64,000 nucleotides of DNA, from contig NZ_CP036273.1 in the NCBI RefSeq assembly GCF_007747215.1, forward strand, positions 1,720,322 through 1,784,321, given 5' to 3'. The notes beneath the pieces were generated by a model. It saw nothing but the letters and a program-made list of their open reading frames with translations. It did not search any database and was not told where the DNA came from. The translations under genes and the position numbers were made by a program. Origin of the DNA: Urbifossiella limnaea (GTDB lineage: Bacteria; Planctomycetota; Planctomycetia; Gemmatales; Gemmataceae). This document shows positions 8,767 to 15,466 of the stretch, piece by piece. Positions within the stretch are counted from its first letter, which is position 1, and every line of letters begins with the position of its first letter.

Positions 8767-8799
8767 AAGAAGCCGCACCCCAACGGGTTGCGGCTTCTT
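8767..8799. terminator. Terminator hairpin after tRNA-Val (island copy)
   Basis: Arms 8767-8781 and 8785-8799 pair over 15 bases with one mismatch around loop AAC, followed by CGTTTG. It is nearly the same hairpin as 21613-21645. It lies just inside the island, so the element carries its own version of the host tRNA terminator. Confidence 0.8.
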
Positions 8800-8832
8800 C
8801 GTTTGTCTGGGGTGACGGCATTTTTGCCCCCG

Positions 8833-8852
8833 TTGACAGCCTATTGACAGCC
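8833..8852. repeat. Left pair of arm-type direct repeats
   Basis: TTGACAGCC occurs at 8833-8841 and again at 8844-8852, an 11-base period. A matching pair with the same period lies at the other end of the island (21435-21454). Paired short repeats inside both ends of an integrated element are what arm-type integrase binding sites look like; binding itself is inferred. Confidence 0.6.
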
Positions 8853-8856
8853 AAAC

Positions 8857-10044
8857 TCAGCCGAACAGGGCGTCCGCTCCGGCTGCGAGTTTGTCGTCGT
8901 CGTTCGGCATGACGTGGGCGTAAGTTTTCAGCGTGATCCCGATGTCGGCGTGCCCCAGCCGCCGGGACACAGCTTTGATCGAGTGCCCGGCCGCGATCAT
9001 GCACGTAGCGTGCGTGTGCCGCAAGTCGTGGAACCGCACGCCGGCCGGGAGTTGGACAGGGCTGTCGCTCCCCGCGTCCGCAGCACGCTTCACGCCGAGC
9101 GCGTTCGCCCGCTTGACGAGCGGGGCGTGGACGCGGCGGATGAAGTTGCTCTTCGGCATCGGCGTGCCTGCGAGCGTGCAGAAGACGGGGGCGGCGATGA
9201 ACCCGGCCTTCAGCGCGGCAGTGCGGTGCTCCTTGAGCGCGGCGAGCGCGAACGCGGGCAGGACGATTGTCCGCCGCCCGGCCTTCGACTTCGGCTCCTT
9301 CAGGACAGGCTTCCCCTTGACCCAGCTGAGAGAGCGTTTCACATCGACTGTTCCCTTATCGAAGTCGATGTCGGCCCACTGGAGACCGAACATCTCCCCC
9401 TGCCGCATCCCCGAGCCGAGCGCGAGCGCGTACAGCGCGGAGAGCCGGTGCGACTTCGCGGCGTCGAGGAAGAGACGCGCTTGCAGTTCGGTGAGGAAGA
9501 CCATCTCGCGGGCCACCGGCCGCGCCTTCGCCACGTCGGCGGCGGGGTTGTGCAGGATGAGCTTCATGCGAACCGCGTGCTTGAGCGCGAGCGACAGCAC
9601 GATGCCGGCCGTCTTACGAGTCCAAGCGGACGCCACCTTCCGGTCGCTCGCACCCACCACCATCTGGGCGTAGCTCTGCTCGACGTGCAGAGGGGCGAGT
9701 TTCGACAACTTGATTCCGCCGAGCGTCGGGATCAGGTACAACTCGGTGACCTGACGATATCGCTCCCACGTACCGTCGTGGACTTTCTCCTTCGCAGTGT
9801 TGTGAAGCCAGCGCGTCAGGTACTCGCCGGTCGTCAGTTGCTCCGTCTCGACGAGCCGGCCGGCGTCATTCTCGGCCTGGAGCTTCCGCAGCTTCTCGGC
9901 AACGTCCTTCTTCGACGTGCCGTAAATCGTCTTCCGCCGCCGCTTCCCGGTCGCATCCACGCCTAGCGAGATTTCAGCCGCCCATCGGCCGTCGCCTCGC
10001 TGGATGATCGCGCCTTCGCCCCGTCCGCGCCGCTTGCGTGCCAT
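8857..10044 (-). CDS. int: Tyrosine site-specific integrase
   Basis: A 395-residue phage/ICE-type integrase that would recombine the island into and out of tRNA-Val. The N-terminal arm-binding AP2-like domain (about residues 8-60) includes GDGRWAAEISLG. A SAM-like core-binding domain spans about 70-165. The catalytic domain holds the full active-site set: Arg214 in GMRQGE, the Lys in EPKSKAGRRTIVLP, His339 and Arg342 in HDLRHTHAT, His365 in LGHADIGIT, and the nucleophile Tyr375 in LKTYAHV. Length is normal and nothing is missing, so it should be active. It reads toward attL and ends 98 bases from the tRNA. The start is the ATG at 10044, opposite a 318-bp regulatory gap. Confidence 0.95.
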   Translation of the reverse strand: MARKRRGRGEGAIIQRGDGRWAAEISLGVDATGKRRRKTIYGTSKKDVAEKLRKLQAENDAGRLVETEQLTTGEYLTRWLHNTAKEKVHDGTWERYRQVTELYLIPTLGGIKLSKLAPLHVEQSYAQMVVGASDRKVASAWTRKTAGIVLSLALKHAVRMKLILHNPAADVAKARPVAREMVFLTELQARLFLDAAKSHRLSALYALALGSGMRQGEMFGLQWADIDFDKGTVDVKRSLSWVKGKPVLKEPKSKAGRRTIVLPAFALAALKEHRTAALKAGFIAAPVFCTLAGTPMPKSNFIRRVHAPLVKRANALGVKRAADAGSDSPVQLPAGVRFHDLRHTHATCMIAAGHSIKAVSRRLGHADIGITLKTYAHVMPNDDDKLAAGADALFG

Positions 10045-10362
10045 CGTCTCTCCCTCGTGAATTGTGTCTAGTTACAGTCGCGATTGTTGATTATCGCGCA
10101 TCGCGATTCGTCGCGCAATCTGAGTTTCAGCTAAACGTTGAGCGGTTCCAGCGACCGACTCGGTGGCCGGAATGCCAAGATTTATCTCTGAAAATGCCCT
10201 CGGAAAATTTATCTTGGCGCGATTAGCGAGCACGAACACTGAATCATGCCTTAATTGGATTCTAACCTTGACGGGCCAAGTTTTCCAGTGTAAGTCAACA
10301 ATGTCGCCAGGTGGCCACCAGCATCCAGCCCGGGGATATCGGGCCCGAACCAGAGGTCAGAT
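10045..10362. promoter_or_regulatory. Divergent integrase/excisionase control region
   Basis: This 318-base gap between the divergent int and xis-like genes is AT-richer than its neighbours and has no convincing gene. It holds an 8-bp perfect inverted repeat, GCCAAGAT (10174-10181) and ATCTTGGC (10211-10218); a cluster of TCGCG/CGCGA words at 10078-10122; a possible plus-strand promoter with TTGACG at 10268-10273 and TGTAAG at 10289-10294; and a Shine-Dalgarno AGAGG at 10352 for the xis-like gene. The layout resembles an integrase/excisionase switch. All site functions are inferred. Confidence 0.5.
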
Positions 10363-10572
10363 ATGACTGCCGAAGAGAAGGTCAGCGATGGGGTAGTGCC
10401 TCTTAAGCGCGATGAGCTACGCCAGTACGGGCTATCTCGGTCACAGGCTTATGAGATGATCCGGGCAGGGGAACTTGATGTAGTGAAGTTGAAAGGGCGC
10501 CGCTTCATTCCCAAGCGGTGCTTGGTCATGCTCTTGGCACGAGGGTTGGTCCCGGCCACGGCCCATAGCTGA
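10363..10572 (+). CDS. Excisionase-like HTH DNA-binding protein
   Basis: A 69-residue protein with a single winged-helix/MerR-like HTH of the excisionase family (HTH_17). Residues about 15-58 contain YGLSRSQAYEMIRAGELDVVKLKGRRFIP, where SRSQAYEMI is the recognition-helix region and the GRRFIP turn is the wing that positions the protein on DNA. It sits divergently from the integrase, as excisionases or AlpA-like regulators do. Likely role: bending DNA at the attachment sites to favour excision, or controlling int expression. The ATG at 10363 follows AGAGG by six bases. The alternative is a simple transcriptional regulator of the replication gene downstream. Confidence 0.75.
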   Translation: MTAEEKVSDGVVPLKRDELRQYGLSRSQAYEMIRAGELDVVKLKGRRFIPKRCLVMLLARGLVPATAHS

Positions 10573-10699
10573 CCCGAGGTAGCCCGTACCAACCCGCCGG
10601 CCGGAAGGGTGTCACTGACGCCCTTGCTTGGCCTCCACTCGTAACCGCTCATAATCCGTTTGAATGTCGCCGCCGGCGAAGGCTTCGGTCTGAAAATGA

Positions 10700-10730
10700 C
10701 CGCGGCCCGGGGTAGTGACCCGAGCCGCGG
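10700..10730. promoter_or_regulatory. GC-rich hairpin in the leader of the replication gene
   Basis: CCGCGGC...CGGG pairs with CCCG...GCCGCGG across 10700-10730 with one mismatch. It ends 18 bases before the ATG of the prim-pol gene at 10749, just ahead of its Shine-Dalgarno (AGGAA). It could terminate transcription from the xis-like gene or regulate replication protein synthesis. Confidence 0.5.
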
Positions 10731-10748
10731 TGAAGAACAGGAACCAAC

Positions 10749-13208
10749 ATGGATACTGTAGCAGCCTCTGCGCCCAAATGCCATGATACTTGTCACGAAA
10801 ATTTCGCCAACGACTGCACGACAACGCCGCCCGACGCTCTGGCCGACTTGACCCCCGTGCAAGTCGCCGCTGTCGAGTATTGCGCGGACAAGTTGGCGAT
10901 TTGCAACGTCGATCCCGCAGAAAAGAGCGTCACCTATTCCGGGTGGCAACTTGGCGGAACCCCGCCGAACCAAATCGGGCCGAAACACAACATCGGCATT
11001 GTGTGCGGTCAAGTGTCCGCACCGACCGGCCATTCACTCGTCTGCGTTGACGTGGACGACGCGCAAGCGTTGGCGTTGGCGCCGGACTTCCTCCCGCCGA
11101 CGGGCATGTCCGACGGCCGGCCGAGCAAGCCGCGCGCTCACTGGTGGTATCTCGTTCCCACTAACACGATCCCCGAGTGGTTGCGGAGTAAGGCACCAAA
11201 AACTGCGCCCATGATGCTCGCACGGTACGGGCATCCGGGGATGACGGGCACATACTTCACGCGGCCGAAGAGCGGGAAGCACGTTATCGACTTCAAGGCG
11301 TCCGGCTCGCAAGCCGTCGCCCCACCGTCGATCCACGAATCGGGTGAAGTGCGCGAGTGGGAAGGGGGGAAGCGCGGCACTCCCACCGTCGTTGATGCCC
11401 TGGCACTGTGGCGGGCGGTCTGCGACTTGGCCGCCGCTTGCGACTGCCGCCCGCCGACGAAGACGGCCAGCGCCAAGCGGCCGAAGAAAGCCGCCGCCAC
11501 GGTGGCCGTCCCGACGGCTCCGGCAACGCCTAACGACGACACCGACGACGACACCGAAGACGACGATCAATTGCACTACCTGTGCGGCGTGAACCCGCAC
11601 GCCCTCAGCGGTGACGCGCTCACGGTCGCGGAAAAACGGGCACGCGCCAACTTGAATGCGATCCCTGATGCCGACCTGCCAATCGACGGCGAGGGCGGCG
11701 ACGCGACGACAGTCAAGATTCTCGGCGCGCTCGTTTATGGCTTCCAGCTACCGCGCGACTTGGTGATCCGCGTGTTCGTGGATCACGTCAACTCGCGCCT
11801 TGTGCCGCCGAACAAGCCGTGGACCGAACCGGCAATCGCGTACAAGGTTGATTGGCTCATCTTCCGCGGTCCCGACGAGCGCTTCCCCGTAGGCGAGCTG
11901 CTCAAGAACCGCCCGATGACCAGCACGCGGTCGCGCCCACGACAAGACGCGGGCGTTGGCGCCGACGCAAAGCTCGTGTTCTCGTCGCTCGCGGGGGTCA
12001 TCCCCAAGCCGCTCACGTTTCTCGTGCCCGGCTTCATCCCCAGTGGGATGCTCGGGATGATCGCCGGCGAGGGCGGGCACGGGAAGTCACTCATCACGCT
12101 CGACCTGATCGCGGCGATCACGACCGGCAAGTGCCCGCTCGGCCTCGACTACCCCGACGGCGTCGTCGGCTCGTGCATCCTGATCGCGTGCGAGGACGAC
12201 TGGGAGCGGACGATCGTGCCCCGGCTGCTCGCACTCGGCGCCGACCTGTCGAAGGTGTACCGGATCGACGGGCTCAAACTCACCGACGGCGGCGTCCTCG
12301 ACTTCGACCTGTCGCACGCCAAGCAGCTCCGCGAGATGGTCGAGAAGATCGGCGACGTGAAGCTCATCGTGATCGACCCGGCCGGCGCGTTCGTCGGCCG
12401 CGCCGGCGTGGACGAGCACAAGGACGCCGAACTGCGGTCGCTACTCGGCCCGCTGTCGGAGCTGGCGAACGAGACAGGCGCGACGGTGCTGATGGTGAAG
12501 CACCTGAACAAAAACGTCGGCGTGGCGGCCGTCCAGCGCGTCGGCGGGAGCGCCGGCTACGTCAACGCGGTGCGGTTCTCGTACATCGTGACGCCCGACC
12601 GGGACGACGCGACCCGGAAGCTATTCATCCCGCTGAAGGCCAACGTCCTCCCCGGCGACCTGAAGGGGCGGGCGTACCGGATCAACGTCGCGCCGCTGGA
12701 CGCCGCTCACTCGTTGCTTGGAAACAAGTTTCCCGACCTCAAGCCGGACGACCGGGAGACGATCGCCAAGCAGCTCGTCCGCACCACGTGGGAACCCGAG
12801 CCGATCGACATCGACGCCAACGCCGCGACAGCCGCCCCCGGCGGTCGCCGGCCGGCGGGGCAGCTCGACGCCTGCAAGGTCATCATCCGCGACTTCCTCG
12901 GCGCTCACTCGCGCCCGGTCGCGGAGTTGGACAGCGCGGCCGGCCGCGCCTTCCCGGCGAAAGTCGTGAAGGAGGCGAAGAAGCAGCTCCGCGAGCTTCC
13001 GGCCGGCAACCCGGACAAGCTGTGGACGCGACCGCTGAACGAAGGCGGCAAGTGGTGGGCGTGGGTCGGTCCAGACGGCAACCCCCGTCCACCGCACCCC
13101 GACGACGCCCCGGCAGTCTGTCCCTCAACCGGCAGCCCTGACCAGACTGACGGAACAGACGAGACTGCCCAGGCCGCCCAAACTGCTCCACAGGGGGGTG
13201 AGGTTTGA
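10749..13208 (+). CDS. Prim-pol / RepA-like helicase replication protein
   Basis: An 819-residue fusion for autonomous replication of the island. The N-terminal primase-polymerase domain (about residues 30-240) has the metal-binding DVDD (Asp101, Asp103) in SLVCVDVDD, then KPRAHWWYLVP and TGTYFTRPKSGKHVIDFK. A linker with an acidic low-complexity stretch (about 257-275) leads to a RecA/AAA_25-type ATPase (about 410-650) with Walker A GEGGHGKS at 440-447, a Walker B-like KLIVIDPAGAFV, and MVKHLNKN. The C-terminal part (about 700-800) is probably a winged-helix DNA-binding region. Such prim-pol/helicase fusions drive plasmids, satellites and prophages. The start has AGGAA seven bases upstream. 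A candidate origin lies directly downstream. Confidence 0.88.
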   Translation: MDTVAASAPKCHDTCHENFANDCTTTPPDALADLTPVQVAAVEYCADKLAICNVDPAEKSVTYSGWQLGGTPPNQIGPKHNIGIVCGQVSAPTGHSLVCVDVDDAQALALAPDFLPPTGMSDGRPSKPRAHWWYLVPTNTIPEWLRSKAPKTAPMMLARYGHPGMTGTYFTRPKSGKHVIDFKASGSQAVAPPSIHESGEVREWEGGKRGTPTVVDALALWRAVCDLAAACDCRPPTKTASAKRPKKAAATVAVPTAPATPNDDTDDDTEDDDQLHYLCGVNPHALSGDALTVAEKRARANLNAIPDADLPIDGEGGDATTVKILGALVYGFQLPRDLVIRVFVDHVNSRLVPPNKPWTEPAIAYKVDWLIFRGPDERFPVGELLKNRPMTSTRSRPRQDAGVGADAKLVFSSLAGVIPKPLTFLVPGFIPSGMLGMIAGEGGHGKSLITLDLIAAITTGKCPLGLDYPDGVVGSCILIACEDDWERTIVPRLLALGADLSKVYRIDGLKLTDGGVLDFDLSHAKQLREMVEKIGDVKLIVIDPAGAFVGRAGVDEHKDAELRSLLGPLSELANETGATVLMVKHLNKNVGVAAVQRVGGSAGYVNAVRFSYIVTPDRDDATRKLFIPLKANVLPGDLKGRAYRINVAPLDAAHSLLGNKFPDLKPDDRETIAKQLVRTTWEPEPIDIDANAATAAPGGRRPAGQLDACKVIIRDFLGAHSRPVAELDSAAGRAFPAKVVKEAKKQLRELPAGNPDKLWTRPLNEGGKWWAWVGPDGNPRPPHPDDAPAVCPSTGSPDQTDGTDETAQAAQTAPQGGEV

Positions 13209-13214
13209 GATTTG

Positions 13215-13256
13215 TCAGTTACGTCAGTTAGATCAGTCTGTTTCAGTCTTGTCAGT
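13215..13256 (+). repeat. Iteron-like TCAGT repeats (candidate origin)
   Basis: TCAGT occurs five times, at 13215, 13224, 13233, 13243 and 13252, with a spacing of 9-10 bases; the first, second and last copies share a longer GTCAGTT. The array starts seven bases after the replication gene's stop. Short repeats at about one helical turn beside a replication gene resemble iterons that bind a replication initiator. Function inferred. Confidence 0.55.
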
Positions 13257-13268
13257 TTAGTCCACACA

Positions 13269-13287
13269 CCCAACCCAAACCCAACCC
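13269..13287 (-). promoter_or_regulatory. G-quadruplex motif next to the repeats
   Basis: On the minus strand this reads GGGTTGGGTTTGGGTTGGG, four runs of three G with loops of 2, 3 and 2, the canonical G4 pattern. It lies 13 bases after the TCAGT array, in a non-coding gap, and may mark or regulate the candidate origin. Confidence 0.6.
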
Positions 13288-13353
13288 ACCTGTGGAGCGG
13301 TAGTGGGGTGGGCGGGCGGCGCCGGACGGGCCGACGCTGCCGAAATCGAATCA

Positions 13354-13374
13354 CCCCGCCCGCAACGGGCGGGG
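13354..13374. promoter_or_regulatory. Perfect 9-bp hairpin before the gene at 13395
   Basis: CCCCGCCCG (13354-13362) pairs perfectly with CGGGCGGGG (13366-13374) around loop CAA. It ends 10 bases before the GGAG Shine-Dalgarno of the next gene. It may be part of the origin region or a leader hairpin. Confidence 0.55.
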
Positions 13375-13394
13375 CATACTGAAGGAGAGTTACT

Positions 13395-13946
13395 GTGAAT
13401 GATCCAATCCGCGAAACGCTCCGCCGGCTGTGCACGCGGGGGCTGGCCGAATTTCTAGAGTTGGCGCCGGCGGCTGTGACCAAAGACGCGGTGACGGCCG
13501 CGATGACTACGCCGGCGAAACTATATCTGGACACAACCGTCACTGACCGCGCGAAACGCGCCCGGTTAGGGCGGATGCTCCAAGAAATCGCCGCCGAAGT
13601 GTTTGCCGCCGCGATCGCAGCGGGGACGGTGGTTCTCAGCAGCAAGCCGGTGTCGGTGGAGGACATCAAAGCCGGCGGGTTGCAAGCGACGCTCTCAGCC
13701 GAGTTTCGCGAGGAGCTCCATCACGTCTGCCGTACCGCAATGGACGCGATCCTGACGAGTGGCCGGCTGCGCTACACGACCGACCAAGTGCTCGATCTGA
13801 TGGTGATCGCCGCAGGGCATCTGGTCGCGTCGAAGACGAACGACCCCGCCGAGCGCCTACGCCTGATGTCCGGGTGTCAGGAAGCGGCACTGGCAGCGAT
13901 GCAGGAGGCGTCACTACGCGGCAAGACCGCATTTGTGCGTAACTGA
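13395..13946 (+). CDS. Hypothetical island protein
   Basis: A 183-residue, mostly helical, soluble-looking protein that I do not recognise. It has no signal peptide, membrane segment or obvious catalytic motif. The sequence alternates Ala-rich helices (QEIAAEVFAAAIAAGTVV, residues about 62-79) and a C-terminal helical part with ERLRLMSGCQEAALAAMQEA. The GTG start at 13395 is supported by GGAG seven bases upstream. Located between the replication module and a small HTH protein, it may belong to the replication or copy-control module; this is only positional. A hairpin that looks like a terminator follows at 13967-14011. Confidence 0.65.
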   Translation: MNDPIRETLRRLCTRGLAEFLELAPAAVTKDAVTAAMTTPAKLYLDTTVTDRAKRARLGRMLQEIAAEVFAAAIAAGTVVLSSKPVSVEDIKAGGLQATLSAEFREELHHVCRTAMDAILTSGRLRYTTDQVLDLMVIAAGHLVASKTNDPAERLRLMSGCQEAALAAMQEASLRGKTAFVRN

Positions 13947-13966
13947 CGCGGCGATACCCTCCGGGC

Positions 13967-14011
13967 TCCTTCCCGGTCGCAAAGGCCGATCCTCGAAGCG
14001 ACCGGGAAGGA
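13967..14011. terminator. 14-bp perfect inverted repeat after the gene at 13395
   Basis: Arms 13967-13980 and 13998-14011 are perfectly complementary over 14 bases with a 17-base loop. It starts 20 bases after the stop codon at 13946 and ends 48 bases before the next start. There is no T run, so it may be a hairpin terminator or a protein-binding site. Confidence 0.5.
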
Positions 14012-14059
14012 ACTGGCGCAGAGCGCTTCCACGACTGACCACTCAACACAGAGACGACC

Positions 14060-14527
14060 ATGCAAGAAATCGAGAGCAGCGCCGCGCTGGATGCCCGCGA
14101 CGCCTACATCGTCGCCGGCACCGTCGCGGGGAAGACGCCGACCGTCATCGCCGCCGAGCTTGGCGTTTCGGTCCACACCATCTACCGCCGGCTCAAGGCG
14201 GCACCCGTCCGGCAAGCGTTGACCGAAGCACGAGCGGCCGAGGTCCGGCCGCTCGTCGCCCAGGCGGTCGGCGAAGTTCAAAAGTCCGTTGAGCGGTTGG
14301 TCGCAGTGCGCGACGGGGAGACGACGCGAGACGGCGACCGCATCCGGGCGTCAGTCGCGATTCTGGACTGGTTTTCGCGAGTCTGGGAAATGGGCGAAGT
14401 CCTGCCCCGCATCGCGGCCCTTGAAGCGCAGCTCGCCGCGAGTGCATTAATCATCGAGACCACGAATCAACATACCTCCTGTAATATAGATGCAGTGCCG
14501 GAAGGTATGGTAGCTGATGATTGTTGA
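14060..14527 (+). CDS. Small helix-turn-helix protein, phage-type
   Basis: A 155-residue protein with an N-terminal HTH (about residues 15-52), seen in GKTPTVIAAELGVSVHTIY followed by RRLKAAPVRQAL. The pattern resembles HTH domains of resolvases, DNA-packaging small subunits and phage regulators. The middle is helical (EVRPLVAQAVGEVQKSVERL). The C-terminus (about 130-155) is unlike the rest and lies where base composition falls, so the end may have been altered when the AT-rich cargo was inserted. No large terminase or capsid gene accompanies it. It ends 99 bases from the convergent FRG gene. Role uncertain: regulator or remnant of a packaging small subunit. Confidence 0.65.
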   Translation: MQEIESSAALDARDAYIVAGTVAGKTPTVIAAELGVSVHTIYRRLKAAPVRQALTEARAAEVRPLVAQAVGEVQKSVERLVAVRDGETTRDGDRIRASVAILDWFSRVWEMGEVLPRIAALEAQLAASALIIETTNQHTSCNIDAVPEGMVADDC

Positions 14528-14626
14528 TCGATTGAAGCAGTTTGCATCTGCAATGTATATTCTGATCGAGAATAACCACAATGCGTGCCAATCAAATGAT
14601 AATAATGACCAAATAATGGTGCTAGA

Positions 14627-15406
14627 TCAAGGCAGAGTCGTCTTAAGTCGTTCGCCAATGTTCGCGAGCTCAGGAAAGACATTATGCTTGTTGATTGCTA
14701 GCAGCTGCAGTTCGCGAACAATGTTAGGCTTGGATTCACGCGGAACGCGATAATTGCGCACATGCGACCCATCGGCCACACGCTCGACCGCGATTGGCTG
14801 CTTATGCAAAAGTGTGAAAGTGCCGAGTTGCGCCTGCATGCGGGGGGAATTGCGAATTGCGGTGATCGCAACAGGAGGGTAGCTTAGCGTAGTGGCCCCA
14901 CGAACGTTACCAGGGAGAAATGGAGCAAGAATGGGATCGCCATAATAAGGAATGTATTTTGAATACTTCGGATAAAGATTCGAGGCCTCGTTGAGCTTCA
15001 ATGGGTTCAACAGCCAGAGCGCACCGTCCCGATCGAACCGAAGGGGATTGCAAACGGCGAAGAATAATGCAACGAGAGGGCTCTCCGTCCAGTCGAGCAG
15101 GCGAGTTGGACATCCGTAGTGCTGCATCAGCGCGAGCCAGTCCCAATCGGAGGTGACAGGACGTTGCAGGAGCAGCGATGCATCTTGCTGAAAGCGAGCC
15201 ATGAGGTCAAGTTCGGCATCAAGATGGGCGGGGTTCCTAGCCAGCGATGGAGTAAGCGTCCACGCGGCGTCGTCGTGGCCTCGATACCAAAATGGATGGT
15301 CCGAGTCGACTGCAATTGCAGACAGCAGGGTTAGCAAGTCGGCGACACTTCCGATGTCACCCTGGGATGCAATAGAGGCCGCAGAGACTGGAGGAGTAGC
15401 AGCCAT
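14627..15406 (-). CDS. FRG domain-containing protein
   Basis: A 259-residue protein built around an FRG domain (about residues 20-240). The signature segments are FWYRGH (39-44) and QHYGCPTRLLDW (95-106) followed by TESPLVALFFAV (107-118), plus TPSLARNP. FRG domains are widespread in phages, genomic islands and defence loci, and their biochemical activity is not settled. No signal peptide or membrane segment is seen, so it should be cytoplasmic. The ATG at 15406 has a strong GAGGGGA Shine-Dalgarno and is preferred over an in-frame ATG at 15460 that lacks one. It follows the NACHT gene by 60 bases in the same direction, so both are probably one operon: sensor/switch NTPase plus candidate effector. 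Base composition is low-GC like its partner. Confidence 0.85.
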   Translation of the reverse strand: MAATPPVSAASIASQGDIGSVADLLTLLSAIAVDSDHPFWYRGHDDAAWTLTPSLARNPAHLDAELDLMARFQQDASLLLQRPVTSDWDWLALMQHYGCPTRLLDWTESPLVALFFAVCNPLRFDRDGALWLLNPLKLNEASNLYPKYSKYIPYYGDPILAPFLPGNVRGATTLSYPPVAITAIRNSPRMQAQLGTFTLLHKQPIAVERVADGSHVRNYRVPRESKPNIVRELQLLAINKHNVFPELANIGERLKTTLP

Positions 15407-15466
15407 CAAATCCCCTCGCAAAAGAGATGGAAGCGCACACCATTCGACGCTGGAAAACATGCTTGT

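Noticed and set aside
13215-13256. CRISPR array
   Set aside because: The repeat unit is only five bases with 4-5 base gaps; no 25-40 base repeats with equal unique spacers occur anywhere in the window, and no cas gene is present.
14060-14527. Terminase small subunit proving a prophage
   Set aside because: Only a generic HTH is visible and no large terminase, portal or capsid gene lies in the island, so the packaging role is not supported.
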